Shown here: positions 7,080-16,914 of the stretch, in pieces
Layout: each line of letters opens with the position of its first letter
How positions within the stretch are numbered: position 1 is the first letter of the stretch
Source of the DNA: Robiginitalea sp.
GTDB taxonomy: Bacteria; Bacteroidota; Bacteroidia; Flavobacteriales; Flavobacteriaceae
Direction: 5' to 3'
Assembly (NCBI GenBank): GCA_024642005.1
Contig: JAHECA010000001.1
Location: 62,001 to 126,000, forward strand
Length of the DNA: 64,000 bases
Made by a program: the position numbers and the translations under genes
Notes under the pieces: generated by a model
Told to the model about the DNA's origin: nothing
The model's database searches: none
The model's input: only the letters and a program-made list of their open reading frames with translations

Positions 7080-7978
7080 GGCAATAAACTATCGGCTACG
7101 TAAACGATTTGCATCAGGCTAATATAGGTAACGCTGCTCAGCATCAGGCTGCGGGCCGACTGGCGGTCGCGCTTTTCATAGAGGCGCAGAGCAAACCAGA
7201 GCATGACCAGGCCCATCAGGAAAACCAGGCCGGCCGCCGGCACCGACAGGGTGAGCCGGCCGGTAATGCCAAAGGCCGGCAAGATGGAGACCAGGATCAT
7301 CCAGATGGTATACATAATTATAAGTACGGCAGTGCCGGTGTCTTTCTTGCCGGTCGGCAGCATTTTAAACCCGCCCCGGGCATAGTCTTCGTCGAGCATC
7401 CAACCCAGGGCCCAGAAATGCGGAAACTGCCAGAAGAACTGGATCATGAAAAGGGTGCCCGGTTCGATGCCGAATTCGCCGGTAGCTGCCACCCAGCCAA
7501 GCATAAAGGGAATAGCCCCAGGAAAGGCCCCTGCAAACACAGCGAGGGGGGTCATGGTTTTCAGGGGCGTGTAAACACAGGTGTACAAAAAGATGGAAAT
7601 GGCCCCGAACAGGGCTGTACTCGGGTTGAGCATATACAACAAAACTACCCCACACAGGGTCATGGCAATGGCGATGGCCAGGGCCGTGGAAACACGCATG
7701 CGCCCCGAGGGAATGGGGCGGTTTCGGGTGCGCTGCATCTTGGCGTCGAGATGCCGCTCAATAACCTGATTGAAGGCATTGGAGGCACCTACCATGGCAT
7801 ATCCGCCGAAAACCAGCAACATCAGGGCCAGGGGGTCAAATTCGCGGGCGCCCAGAAAATAGCCGGCCACGGCCGAGAAGACCACGCTTACGGCCAGCCT
7901 GGCCTTGGTGATCTCCTTGAAATCGTGGAAGGCCATGTGCAGCGCACTGGCCTGGACGGTACCGGTTGCGGTTTTCAT
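7076..7978 (-). CDS. cyoE: Protoheme IX farnesyltransferase (heme O synthase)
   Basis: A 300-residue polytopic UbiA-family prenyltransferase that adds a farnesyl group to heme b to give heme O, the precursor of heme A for the aa3 oxidase encoded here. The substrate-binding motif is present: NAFNQVIERHLDAKMQRT then NRPIPSGRM, matching NxxxDxxxDxxMxRTxxRP-type sequences. A second acidic loop reads DEDYARGGFKMLP. I chose the ATG at 7978 because it lies just downstream of a full promoter at 7999-8029; the longer frame to 8029 starts at a TTG that is itself part of the -33 element. It heads the operon cyoE-coxIII-coxIII-coxIV. Confidence 0.93.
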   Translation of the reverse strand: MKTATGTVQASALHMAFHDFKEITKARLAVSVVFSAVAGYFLGAREFDPLALMLLVFGGYAMVGASNAFNQVIERHLDAKMQRTRNRPIPSGRMRVSTALAIAIAMTLCGVVLLYMLNPSTALFGAISIFLYTCVYTPLKTMTPLAVFAGAFPGAIPFMLGWVAATGEFGIEPGTLFMIQFFWQFPHFWALGWMLDEDYARGGFKMLPTGKKDTGTAVLIIMYTIWMILVSILPAFGITGRLTLSVPAAGLVFLMGLVMLWFALRLYEKRDRQSARSLMLSSVTYISLMQIVYVADSLLP

Positions 7979-7998
7979 ACGCGCTTTCAGTCGGGCTG

Positions 7999-8029
7999 CA
8001 AAGATAGGGTGCAAGGACCACCTATCCAA
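7999..8029 (-). promoter_or_regulatory. Bacteroidota-type promoter of cyoE operon
   Basis: On the minus strand a TTG at 8027-8029 is followed, after 20 bases, by TATCTTTG at 7999-8006. This matches the known Flavobacterium/Bacteroides consensus TTG-N17-23-TAnnTTTG exactly. Transcription would start near 7992, about 14 bases before the cyoE ATG. Confidence 0.8.
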
Positions 8030-8067
8030 CGAGGCAGGCTGAATTCCATTTAGCCCCCTACGGGCAT

Positions 8068-8098
8068 AAAAAAACCCGGCGCAGGGCCGGGGTTTTCT
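8068..8098 (-). terminator. Intrinsic terminator after the TonB-family gene
   Basis: A GC-rich stem (CCCCGGC with GCCGGG, one bulged base, extended by A/T pairs) is followed on the minus strand by seven T residues. It lies about 20 bases after the stop codon of the TonB-family gene and before the cyoE promoter, so it separates the two units. Confidence 0.82.
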
Positions 8099-8115
8099 TT
8101 ATAAGGTAAAGTATC

Positions 8116-8826
8116 TTACTGCAGCTTGAACATGATCGGGATACTGAAGGGTACCCGTACCGGACGGCCACGCTGTTTGCCAGGGGTCATCTTGGGCAGT
8201 TTCTCGATGATGCGGCGGGCTTCCTCTTCGAGGTTTTTGTCCGGACCGCGCAGGCGGATGTTGCCGATGCTACCGTCTTTCTGGATGGTAAACAGTACAG
8301 AGACACGTCCCTGAACGCCCATTTCCTGGGCAATTTCAGGATAGCGGAAATTTTTCCGGATGTGCTCCTGCATTTTCTCATTGAAGCAATCCCGCAACTG
8401 GGCTTTGCCAACGCTTTCGCAACCCGGGAAAATGGGCACGTCCTCAATTACGGCAAAGGGCACGTCGATATCCTCATCCATTTCCTCTACCACAACATCT
8501 TCCACTTCGACGATCTCCTGTTCCTGGCTGGTTTCAGTAGACTCGATAACGGTTTCTTCCACTTCTTCCTCGTCCTCGACCACCTCGATCACCTCAGGGG
8601 CGGCAGGGGGCGGGGGCGGGGGCGGGGTCTTCAGCTGCTCGGTCATGGGCACCTCCTCATCCAGCAATTCCTCAACATCCATGGAGATATCGTAATTACT
8701 GGCCTCATCGTAGGTCTTCCATTCGAAAGCGATATAAACCAACGCCATTACCACGACCAACCCGAGTACAAAGTACAGACTGCTGTTCCTTCTCAGATCG
8801 GCTTTGGGACTCTTTTTCAATTCCAT
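8116..8826 (-). CDS. TonB-family energy transducer
   Basis: A 236-residue protein with one N-terminal membrane helix (about residues 17-33). A proline-rich and very acidic periplasmic spacer follows (PPPPPPP near residue 70, then runs of E and V). The C-terminal TonB domain spans about 140-236, with FRYPEIAQEMGVQGRVSVLFTI and the final VPFSIPIMFKL. TonB couples the proton-motive force, through ExbB/ExbD, to outer-membrane receptors such as the one at 63081-64000. The 'FPGC ... CF' cysteine pair before the TonB domain is common in Bacteroidota versions. It is probably transcribed alone, since it is followed by a terminator. Confidence 0.9.
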   Translation of the reverse strand: MELKKSPKADLRRNSSLYFVLGLVVVMALVYIAFEWKTYDEASNYDISMDVEELLDEEVPMTEQLKTPPPPPPPAAPEVIEVVEDEEEVEETVIESTETSQEQEIVEVEDVVVEEMDEDIDVPFAVIEDVPIFPGCESVGKAQLRDCFNEKMQEHIRKNFRYPEIAQEMGVQGRVSVLFTIQKDGSIGNIRLRGPDKNLEEEARRIIEKLPKMTPGKQRGRPVRVPFSIPIMFKLQ

Positions 8827-8880
8827 GCTTTCAACAATTTAAGGTTCGCTAATTTAACGATTCTTTCGACAAATATGCAA

Positions 8881-9285
8881 TTAATCCCTCCATTTTAAAA
8901 ACTCCGTTTCGTGAAACAGCCATTTCAGTGAGGCAACTGCAACGATGAGCCCCAGGGCATTGGCCCCGGCATCGAGCCATTCGGCACTCCGTCCGGTAGG
9001 CAACACCGCCTGCAGGCCTTCGATCAGCAGCCCGTACACGAGCAGCATTGCGAAAAGGAGCGCCAGTGGTTTGGAAGGGCCAGTGCGATTTTTATATCGC
9101 TCGCGGGCGGCCAGCCCCCCAAGGAACATCCCGACCCCATAAAAGGCAAAGTGGGAAATTTTGTCGGCATAGGGAATCTCAAACCCCGAATCAGACCCGA
9201 AGTCGAGCGGAAGCAGGCAGGCAGCAGTTACGGCCGCCATCCAGCAGACGAACAGCAGGCCGAAGCGCTGGTTTTTACCCACCAA
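8881..9285 (-). CDS. VanZ-like small membrane protein
   Basis: A 134-residue protein with four hydrophobic segments and the VanZ-like signature: 'ACLLPLDFG' after helix 1, [18 protein letters not shown] in helix 2, and [27 protein letters not shown], which carries the conserved E-Q and D-x-x-AN residues. The function of chromosomal VanZ-like proteins is unknown; VanZ itself gives low-level teicoplanin resistance. No ATG is available: the frame opens with TTG at 9285 or GTG at 9282, inside the gcvH stop region (11-base overlap). It is thus likely translated by coupling to gcvH. The gcvH-vanZ pairing downstream of sprA recurs in Flavobacteria as far as I know. Confidence 0.82.
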   Translation of the reverse strand: MVGKNQRFGLLFVCWMAAVTAACLLPLDFGSDSGFEIPYADKISHFAFYGVGMFLGGLAARERYKNRTGPSKPLALLFAMLLVYGLLIEGLQAVLPTGRSAEWLDAGANALGLIVAVASLKWLFHETEFLKWRD

Positions 9286-9655
9286 TTAGCTCCTTGTAAG
9301 CCGTGTCGCTGAGCAGGTCTTCCAGCTGTGAAAGGTCGTTCATCTCCACGCGGATCATCCACCCCTCGCCGTACGGATCGGTATTCACCTTCTCCGGTTC
9401 GTCCTCGAGGCTGGTGTTGAATTCAACAATGGTACCACTCACCGGGAGGAACAGGTCTGAAACTGTCTTTACGGCCTCTACGGTTCCGAAAACTTCTTCC
9501 TGATCGAGGGTTTCGTCTACTGTTTCCACTTCGACATAGACAATATCGCCCAGTTCGCCCTGGGCGAAATCGGTAATCCCGATGGTGGCGATTTTCCCAT
9601 TAACGCGAACCCATTCGTGATCGCGGGTATATTTCAGATCAGACGGAATATTCAT
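9275..9655 (-). CDS. gcvH: Glycine cleavage system H protein
   Basis: A 126-residue lipoyl carrier protein of the glycine cleavage system. It shuttles the methylamine group between the P, T and L proteins. The sequence runs from KYTRDHEWV at the start, through [17 protein letters not shown], to the lipoylation site [12 protein letters not shown] with Lys63, and the C-terminal [10 protein letters not shown]. The length is normal. The ATG at 9655 is chosen because a promoter (9679-9710) sits immediately upstream; a longer frame to 9703 would cross that promoter. The P, T and L genes are not in the window. Confidence 0.95.
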   Translation of the reverse strand: MNIPSDLKYTRDHEWVRVNGKIATIGITDFAQGELGDIVYVEVETVDETLDQEEVFGTVEAVKTVSDLFLPVSGTIVEFNTSLEDEPEKVNTDPYGEGWMIRVEMNDLSQLEDLLSDTAYKELIGG

Positions 9656-9678
9656 CGGCTTGAGATTTAGCAGTGTCG

Positions 9679-9710
9679 CAAATGTAACTTTTTCCTTCCG
9701 CACCTGCCAA
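9679..9710 (-). promoter_or_regulatory. Bacteroidota-type promoter of gcvH
   Basis: On the minus strand TTG at 9708-9710 is followed after 21 bases by TACATTTG at 9679-9686, a full match to the TTG-N17-23-TAnnTTTG consensus. The predicted start point is near 9672, 17 bases before the gcvH ATG. This means gcvH-vanZ can be transcribed independently of sprA. Confidence 0.75.
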
Positions 9711-9745
9711 GCGGGAAGGCAAAAAAAGCCAACCTGTACTGGCGG

Positions 9746-12700
9746 TTAATTGCCAAAGTTGTACCGCAGGGTAAATCCGGTGTTGATTGTGGTTTGCGGG
9801 AAGGCCGTAGATACCGCAAACTGCGAGAAGGAGTGGTCGTAGAAAAACAGGGCGTTCAGGTTCTTGCTCAGGGCGTAATCGGCGGTGAATTTCACCGAGA
9901 ACATGTTCTGGCCCGAGGTTATCTGGTTGTTGTCAATGTCGAGGTTGCGGATAATGGTGATGTTGTCGCGCAGGCTCACGTCAGCTTTCAGGTTCAGGTC
10001 CCCTTTGAGGCGGGTGCGCTCGCCCCCGATGCGGGTTACAAACTGCACATCCTTAAAACGGTACCCCAGGCCCACGGTGTATTCCTTGCCGTTGATCTCG
10101 GTAAGCAGGTTGTTGTCAAAGCTCATCGACAGGGCCCGGTCGCGCCGTATCTCCGCCAGGAGGCTCAGCGAACTCTGCATCTCGAAATCGACCCGTATCA
10201 GGGGGTTGAACTGGTCGCTCATCACCACATTGTTCACGATATTCTCGGGCATCAGGTCCTGGGTTTCCTGCTCTATCGGCGGAAGCCCTTCCTGGATGAG
10301 CTGGTAGCGTTCCAGGTTGGTCTGGTACATGTTCACGGTATAGACGGCCCGGTAGCCGTGGCTCAGGGAGAAACGCTTGAATTTCTTCTTGAACCACTTG
10401 TTTTTCATGAGCCCGGTGTACTTCACGTTCCAGTTCGGAATGGGGATCTGCCGGAAAATGTCCAGGTTTACACGGTCTGCGTTTTGCCCCGAATAGGCAG
10501 CAAAGAAGGCCGGCAGGAGCACTTCCTGGTGGGTTTTGCTATAGCGTATGGGGAAGCCGTCTTCATCCACGCCAATATCGGCCCCGCCCCGGTCGGCGAG
10601 CAGGCGGTTGGCGATGGTGAGGCGATTTTCCTTGAAGGTTTCAAAATTGTCGGAACGCTGCTCGTCGCTCTGGCTGAATGCGGTGCCCAGCATCAGGGTT
10701 GAGATGTTGAAATTCCCGTAGGTATTGGGCGCCTGGGGCTCGTACACCCCGTCGGTAACGCTGAAATTCTCCTGCAGGGTCTCGGCGTACTGCCGGTCGG
10801 CAAGCAGGTCGATAGTGAGTTCCTGAACCGGCTGGGCCGTAGCGGTGAGGTTCAGCTGCTCGTTCATGCGGCTCACATACTGCTGGTTGAACTCGTTGTA
10901 GTCGGTTAGCCAACCGTTCCCGGCGGCCCGCTGGCGGATGTCGGCCTGGCCGCCCAGCACAAATCCCAGGGTGGGCTTGCTGGTGCCCAGGAAGCCAATC
11001 GAACGCGTATAGCCCGGCAACAAGGTACCGCTGTTGCGGCTGTAGTTCATGTTAATCCGTTTGATCATGGTTACCACATCGATTGCCACCCCTTCAAGCG
11101 TGCCGGTCTTTTTGGGAGCAGCCTCCTCGGCCCGGGCATTGCCCGCCTTGTCGGTGCGTGGCCCGGCTGCGGCTCCCTTGCCTCCCGACTTGACCAGCCC
11201 GAGGCGATCGTAGAGTCGTTGCATGCTCAGGGTGGCGCTGAGCACATGGGTGTTGGCATTCTGGATGGTGTTGATGGAAGGCAGGTCGAGCTGGTCTTCG
11301 GGCACCCCGGGGTTCTGGCCCTTGGCTACAGCCAGGTTCAGGGCGTCGCCCCCCCGCTGCCAGTCAAAATCGCCGGTATAGGTATACTGAGCATTCACAA
11401 AATCGAGGACCGGGATTTTAGCCAGCGGCAGTTCGTAATTCAGCGTCATCTGCTGGGCGTGGCGGTTGGGTTCGCCTATGTCGAAGAACCCGTTCCACAG
11501 GGTCTGGTCGTCCAGGATTGGGGAGAAGGGGTTGCCTTCTTCCTCGTAATAATTCCGGATGATGTTGTTGTTGGAGCCCGTGAATTGCAGCCGCAGCGAC
11601 TTGGTCAGGGCGTAGTTCAGGTTGTACTGCCAGTTCAGCATGTAGTTGCGCTGTTGCAGCAGGGGCAGCTGCAGGGTCTCCACCCCGGGCTCCAGCACGT
11701 CTCTGAAACGCTGCTGATTAAACTGGCGGTTGATGTCTGACTGCACCGAGATGCTGGCGGGCAGCAGGTTAAAATTAAAGTCTTTGAGCCATTTCCAGTA
11801 GGCCCCGGCAAACAGGGAATCGTTCTTGGCAAAAGGTTCTACACTGGCCGGCTTGAAGTTGTAGTTGTACAGGAAGCCCGTCTGCACACTTTGGTTTTTC
11901 AGGTCGGCAATCTCGAAATCGCGGTGGTTGGTCTCGTTGTAGGAATAATTGAAAGTGAAATTTTCAATGTCGAAGAAATTCGCCTGGGCTTCCTCGCTCC
12001 GGTTCTTGCGAACCCCTATAAAGTTGATGCTGGTGCGCTTGGTATAATCTTCGGCCTGTTCCTGGATCTGGTCGGCCTCGTTAGACGAATTGGCGGCGTC
12101 GAGGCGGTCTTGCAGCTTCAAATCGTCGTAAACCGGGTCGAATTCGGGGGTAATCAGTTGTTCGGAGATGCCGTAATTGAACGGGACCTGAATGCCCCAT
12201 TGCTCCGGCAACAGTTTGCCGAGTTCGACGTTGGTGACCATGCTGTAGGAAATGGCATCTTCACGGGCCCGCTCGTTGGGCATCTGGTCGAGGGAACCAA
12301 AACCTGAGGTACTCGTATTCCCGGTAGCCGATACGTTGGCAAAGTCGGCCATGTTGGCGTCGAGGGACGCCACGGCAGCCCACCCGCCCTTGTTGTCCAG
12401 CCCGGCCAGGCGCAACTCGTTAAACCACACCTCGGCCCGCAGCGGAATGTTGTCGATGTTCTTCACCCCGACCATCATGCTGCGGATGCTACCCAGAGAA
12501 GGGTTCCCGCGAATCCCGATACGCATGCGGCCCTCTTCGCGGGGAGCAAATTCGTCTACCACCACTACCTGGCCATCAATGACCTCGTAATAGGTAATCT
12601 GGCCCAGGCTCTGGTCGGCAATGCCCTGCGATTTTACCTTGTTCAGGTCAGAGAGCGCCACGTTGAGCTCGTTGGTCGCAGGCCAGACCTGTTCGGCCGT

Positions 12701-15700
12701 GGTTGCCGAATAGTCGGTAAAGGAAAGCGGCACCTCGATCTGATAGAAGTTTTCGGAGAAATCGGTCCCGATGCGCAGGAAGCCCACCAGCGACTGATGG
12801 TCGAGGTACGGATCAGAGGCGTTTACCTTCTCGGCGTGCAGGAACATTTTGATGCGCTGGTACTGCCGCATGTCCATATTAACGTTCTTAAAGACTCCCC
12901 TGGAATCCTGGGGTTCCAGGTTGTCCACCACCAGGGAGAGGGACTGCTCGTTCTGGCGCACGATGGTATTGTTGTTGTTGAGTTGCTCGCGGAAAACGCC
13001 AGGGGGCAATACGTACGGGATCGGAATCCGCGCCTCGTTCTCTTCAATGTTTACGGTATTCACGTCGAGGGTGGTGCCATCGTCGGCCGGGTTGTCCTGG
13101 CCGGTTTGCAGCGACTTGGTGTAGGTGCGCCAGTCGCCACGCACCAGGTCAAGGGTGGCAAAACGCAGCACCACCGGAGTGGTAAAGCCGGTAATGTACA
13201 TCCGCATGAAGCTGATGGAGCGAAAATCGGCAATGCCGCCAATGGCGTCGCTGAAGTCGCTCAAAGGAATTTTGAACTGTATCCACCTGCGGTTGAGCTG
13301 GGTGCCGTTTGGCAGCACCGGCGTTACCCCTTCCTTCACATCGGTTACGTACGGGTCGTCTACCGTGAGCCCGGGCCTGATCGGAATACGGTACTCATAA
13401 TAGCTGTCGACCGTATTCATGGTGAGGTCGCGGTCTATGTCTTCGGTATCGGGCAGGGTGGTACTGCCCCGGTTTGTGTTGGTCACCGTGACGGGGGAGT
13501 TTCCGTCAGGGTTGTTGAAATCGAGGTAGCGCTCCAGGAGGGACCCTTCCCTGTTCAGGTAATAGGTATAGTTATCCAGGGCCGGGTCTTCGGCGGGCCC
13601 GTTGTAGCCTTTAGAAGCCTCCTGGGTATCGGGCAGGCCGTCGTAGCCGATATCCTGCAATCCCCGGTTGGTGGCGTCGGCGTCGAAGGCGTACACCAGG
13701 GCCTGGGTGGCGGGCACCTGTCCCCAAACGGTCTGGGCCACCAGGTCGCTGGAATTCTGGCCGGGCAGGCCGTTTTCGTATTGTTTGCGCCCGTCTTTAA
13801 GAATGTCTTCGCTGATGTTCCCCAGGTTGAAAACCAGTTCCCCGGGGCCGGTTGCCTGCCCGTCGACATAGGGGTCGAGCATCCAGAACTGCACGAACTC
13901 CACATTTGACTGTTCGAAGTTGGTGCTGGAGAGCGAGCGCATGATCCCGGCCCACTTATCGGTGGCGGGTTCGCTTGCGAAGTTCGGGTTGGCATTATAA
14001 GGGCCCTTCTGGCCGGGGTAGTAGGCCAGGTCGAGGGTGTTTTGCACCGTGGTCTGCCCCTGGGCCACATCGATGCGCGGGAACACCTCGTCTATGTAGA
14101 TGCGGCGGGTGGCGTTCAGCGACACGTCGTTGTCTGACACCCCGGAGGGGCGCTGGTTCGTATAAAAAATCGGGTCGATCGTATACCAGGCCATCTTGGC
14201 CCGTTCGAAGCCGGTGGCCAGGTCGTCTTCGCCCTCGTTCAGGAATTCAAGGGGCGTGCTCGCCAGGCTCCACCCCAGGGAGGCGCGAATGTCGATCAGG
14301 GCCTGCGCCCCTTCGAAATCGTCTATATAGGAAGTGGTTTCTCCCTGGAAATTGGCATTCTTGGGCGAATTCGGGCTCAGGAAGGCCACCTCGCCCCGTA
14401 GGGACACATTCGAGGGTACATCGGTGTCTACGTTGGGCAGCATATTGGCCAGGCGGGTCAGGAAAGGCACCTCGGTGGAAAAGTTGCCATTCAACCCTAA
14501 GATGGTATTGTTCACGGGCTCTACCCCGAAATTGGCCTTCTGGGTAAGGGGCCGCTCGTTCAGGTTGAGCAGGGTACCCCCCAGTACAAACTTCTCGTTG
14601 AAGCGGTGCTCTACGTTTACCCCGCTGAACCGGCGTGTCTGCTGCCCGAAGACGGCATTGTTTTCGACAGATATGTTGATGGGCACGTTGGAAGCCTGCA
14701 GGCTGGGGTCCAGAATCTGCACCGTACCGGCCTGGTAGTTCACCGTATAGTCGATTCCTTCCTGCAACTGCCGCCCACCGGCCGTAACACGCACCGAACC
14801 ACGGGGCACGTTATAGGCCCCGATGGGGATGCCGTTCCCGCTCTCCGATTTGTAGCGCCCTTTTAGGCGGAACCGGTTTTTCTCGGCATCCTGCAAAGAA
14901 GCTGCCTTGGTCTGGGTATACATGTTCCGGAACACGTATTTCTGCTGGTTGGGGTTGTAACCCTGGTCGTTGGGCACGTCGTAGGTGCCGCCCCCCATCA
15001 GGTCGAACAGGTACTCGCCGAAAGGCTGTACTTTGGTAAAAATGATCAGCCCGTTGGTGGTATTGACCGTAAGGCCGGGCACGAAGTCGAAAAAGCCGTC
15101 TCCCCCGGGCTGTACGTCATTGTACATGTTCAGGCGGTCGAGGTTGAACACATCGAGCAGGATGCGTTCCTGCAGTGGCTTGGGGGTATTGGGCCAGCCG
15201 TCGTTCGGGTCTACCGGGGTAATGTAGTTGCGCGGGGTCGGGTCTGAATAGAGGATGTTGAGTTTGAAGTCTTCCTGGCTGAGTTGATAGGCCCCGGTGG
15301 CATAGATGTTTTTCATCATCAGGTCCCAGATCGGGTCGCCCACGTTGGTGATGTTGCTCTTGAGCAATTTCAGCACCAGGGTGTTGTTGTTGATCTCAAC
15401 ATCGGCGCCCGGACTCACGGTGGTGGCGTCGAGGCCGCCGTTGGCGAATTCCCCCACCTGGTAAATCTGCCCGTTGTAGGTGTACTGAAAGGCAACGGCC
15501 AGCACCTCGTCGTTGCTCAGGCGTTGGTTCAGGGAAATGTATCCCAGTTGCGAATTAAAGGCATAATCGCGGCCGATATCAAGTTTGCGCGCATTCTCCA
15601 GGATGGCGTAGTCGAACCCCTGGTTGGCCACATAGCCCCCCGGGATCTGGAAAGCGTCGTCTACCGTGGCGATATCGCGCACCGCATCGGTGAGCACGCC

Positions 15701-16909
15701 ACCTGCCCCGATCAGGTTCGGGTCGTAGTCGTTAGCGCCGTTGCGCGGCAGGTCAGGGCTGGCCCCGCCTATGTTGAAGAACCCGGGAGGGGCCCCTCCG
15801 GCCCGTCCGATGCGCGTCATTTCTTCAAGGGCTTCCCCGAGGTCCTGGATGGCCACCAGATTGCGCACATTCAGGGTTTGCTGGCTCCTGTTGGTCACCC
15901 AGACCTCCAGGCGGGTAAGCTGCACCTGGCTGGCGATGTAGGGGTAATCTTCCAGGGCCCTGTCGTACTGATCGCGGAAGTACTGAGCCAGGAAGAAGTG
16001 GCGGTCTTCGTCGTAATCGAGGGCGGTGAGCTCAAAGTCATTGATGGTTCCACCCCCCTGTGCCACCACGGTGTTGTTCTGCGAACGCTGCTCTGAAAAT
16101 ACCGCGGTTACCGTGGTTTTGCCAAACTGCAGCTGGGTCTTCACCCCGAAAAGGCTCTGGGCCCCGGTGATCAGGGAACTGTTCAGGGGCATGTTCACGT
16201 TACCGATCTCGATTTTCCGGATAATATCGTCTTCTGTGGGGGTGTAATCGAGCTTGATCAGGTTCTGGAAGTCAAAGGTGGCTTCGGTATCGTACTGGGC
16301 AGTAACCTGAAGGCGCTCGCCGATCTTACCGAGCATGCTCAGGCTGATGCGCTGGTCAAAATCGAAGGCCAGGTTGCTGCGGTTGCGGGGCGAGAGGGCA
16401 GGGTTGTCGTTTTTTTGCCAGATAATGCCGAGGTCCATGGCCACAGAACCCTGGGGGACCACCTCAATGGTATTCCCGCCGAAAATGCTCTCAAAAAAGC
16501 TGTTGTTTACATAGAAATTGGGCAGCAGGTTTTTCCGCGCCTCCTCACTGCCTTCCTTTTTTCCGCTGTAGGCGTCGATCTTCTCCTTGAAGTACGACTT
16601 CATATCCTGACGGCGCACCAGTTGCAGGTACTGCTCAGGGGTTAGGATTATGGGGTATGAAATATCGTAGTCGCCCACCTTCTCGGAGTAGATGTAGCGG
16701 TCGAGCAGCGGGTCGTAGGTGTATCGGGAAATGATGCTCTCCGGGTTTTCCATCCGGAGCCTGCCGAGGGAGAAGCCGGTCTGTACCGTGTCGGCTTCCT
16801 GCTCTGTGTCCTGGGCGTAAGCCCCTTGCTGGGACCCGAACAGGAAAATGAGGAAAATAAGAAACGGTATCCGGTACGGAATGTAAAATGCCGATGCCCC
16901 TGTTTTCAA
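9746..16909 (-). CDS. sprA: SprA, outer-membrane translocon of the type IX secretion system / gliding motility protein
   Basis: A 2387-residue outer-membrane protein with an N-terminal signal peptide (hydrophobic run ending near AYAQ, about residue 33). SprA (Sov in Porphyromonas) is known to form a very large single-chain beta-barrel through which type IX cargo leaves the cell. Here the mature N-terminus carries PLLDRYIYSEKVGDYDISYP and the typical 'RNLLPNFYVN'. The body is rich in alternating polar/aromatic strands (for example VRVTAGGRQLQEGIDYTVNY), and the protein ends with a strand finishing in FTLRYNFGN. The length is typical for the family. No ATG fits: the frame opens at TTG 16909, five bases after ruvA; the next ATG would remove the signal peptide. 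The gene order maeB-ruvA-sprA suggests read-through from upstream. Confidence 0.95.
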   Translation of the reverse strand: MKTGASAFYIPYRIPFLIFLIFLFGSQQGAYAQDTEQEADTVQTGFSLGRLRMENPESIISRYTYDPLLDRYIYSEKVGDYDISYPIILTPEQYLQLVRRQDMKSYFKEKIDAYSGKKEGSEEARKNLLPNFYVNNSFFESIFGGNTIEVVPQGSVAMDLGIIWQKNDNPALSPRNRSNLAFDFDQRISLSMLGKIGERLQVTAQYDTEATFDFQNLIKLDYTPTEDDIIRKIEIGNVNMPLNSSLITGAQSLFGVKTQLQFGKTTVTAVFSEQRSQNNTVVAQGGGTINDFELTALDYDEDRHFFLAQYFRDQYDRALEDYPYIASQVQLTRLEVWVTNRSQQTLNVRNLVAIQDLGEALEEMTRIGRAGGAPPGFFNIGGASPDLPRNGANDYDPNLIGAGGVLTDAVRDIATVDDAFQIPGGYVANQGFDYAILENARKLDIGRDYAFNSQLGYISLNQRLSNDEVLAVAFQYTYNGQIYQVGEFANGGLDATTVSPGADVEINNNTLVLKLLKSNITNVGDPIWDLMMKNIYATGAYQLSQEDFKLNILYSDPTPRNYITPVDPNDGWPNTPKPLQERILLDVFNLDRLNMYNDVQPGGDGFFDFVPGLTVNTTNGLIIFTKVQPFGEYLFDLMGGGTYDVPNDQGYNPNQQKYVFRNMYTQTKAASLQDAEKNRFRLKGRYKSESGNGIPIGAYNVPRGSVRVTAGGRQLQEGIDYTVNYQAGTVQILDPSLQASNVPINISVENNAVFGQQTRRFSGVNVEHRFNEKFVLGGTLLNLNERPLTQKANFGVEPVNNTILGLNGNFSTEVPFLTRLANMLPNVDTDVPSNVSLRGEVAFLSPNSPKNANFQGETTSYIDDFEGAQALIDIRASLGWSLASTPLEFLNEGEDDLATGFERAKMAWYTIDPIFYTNQRPSGVSDNDVSLNATRRIYIDEVFPRIDVAQGQTTVQNTLDLAYYPGQKGPYNANPNFASEPATDKWAGIMRSLSSTNFEQSNVEFVQFWMLDPYVDGQATGPGELVFNLGNISEDILKDGRKQYENGLPGQNSSDLVAQTVWGQVPATQALVYAFDADATNRGLQDIGYDGLPDTQEASKGYNGPAEDPALDNYTYYLNREGSLLERYLDFNNPDGNSPVTVTNTNRGSTTLPDTEDIDRDLTMNTVDSYYEYRIPIRPGLTVDDPYVTDVKEGVTPVLPNGTQLNRRWIQFKIPLSDFSDAIGGIADFRSISFMRMYITGFTTPVVLRFATLDLVRGDWRTYTKSLQTGQDNPADDGTTLDVNTVNIEENEARIPIPYVLPPGVFREQLNNNNTIVRQNEQSLSLVVDNLEPQDSRGVFKNVNMDMRQYQRIKMFLHAEKVNASDPYLDHQSLVGFLRIGTDFSENFYQIEVPLSFTDYSATTAEQVWPATNELNVALSDLNKVKSQGIADQSLGQITYYEVIDGQVVVVDEFAPREEGRMRIGIRGNPSLGSIRSMMVGVKNIDNIPLRAEVWFNELRLAGLDNKGGWAAVASLDANMADFANVSATGNTSTSGFGSLDQMPNERAREDAISYSMVTNVELGKLLPEQWGIQVPFNYGISEQLITPEFDPVYDDLKLQDRLDAANSSNEADQIQEQAEDYTKRTSINFIGVRKNRSEEAQANFFDIENFTFNYSYNETNHRDFEIADLKNQSVQTGFLYNYNFKPASVEPFAKNDSLFAGAYWKWLKDFNFNLLPASISVQSDINRQFNQQRFRDVLEPGVETLQLPLLQQRNYMLNWQYNLNYALTKSLRLQFTGSNNNIIRNYYEEEGNPFSPILDDQTLWNGFFDIGEPNRHAQQMTLNYELPLAKIPVLDFVNAQYTYTGDFDWQRGGDALNLAVAKGQNPGVPEDQLDLPSINTIQNANTHVLSATLSMQRLYDRLGLVKSGGKGAAAGPRTDKAGNARAEEAAPKKTGTLEGVAIDVVTMIKRINMNYSRNSGTLLPGYTRSIGFLGTSKPTLGFVLGGQADIRQRAAGNGWLTDYNEFNQQYVSRMNEQLNLTATAQPVQELTIDLLADRQYAETLQENFSVTDGVYEPQAPNTYGNFNISTLMLGTAFSQSDEQRSDNFETFKENRLTIANRLLADRGGADIGVDEDGFPIRYSKTHQEVLLPAFFAAYSGQNADRVNLDIFRQIPIPNWNVKYTGLMKNKWFKKKFKRFSLSHGYRAVYTVNMYQTNLERYQLIQEGLPPIEQETQDLMPENIVNNVVMSDQFNPLIRVDFEMQSSLSLLAEIRRDRALSMSFDNNLLTEINGKEYTVGLGYRFKDVQFVTRIGGERTRLKGDLNLKADVSLRDNITIIRNLDIDNNQITSGQNMFSVKFTADYALSKNLNALFFYDHSFSQFAVSTAFPQTTINTGFTLRYNFGN

Positions 16910-16914
16910 ACTTT

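Noticed and set aside
9686-9730. Hairpin between sprA and gcvH as an sprA terminator
   Set aside because: The stem (CCTTCC/GGAAGG with a bulge) is preceded, not followed, by the T-run on the minus strand, and it overlaps the gcvH -33 element.
12797-13909. Plus-strand frame of 370 codons inside sprA
   Set aside because: Antisense to sprA, low-complexity composition, no signal or start context.
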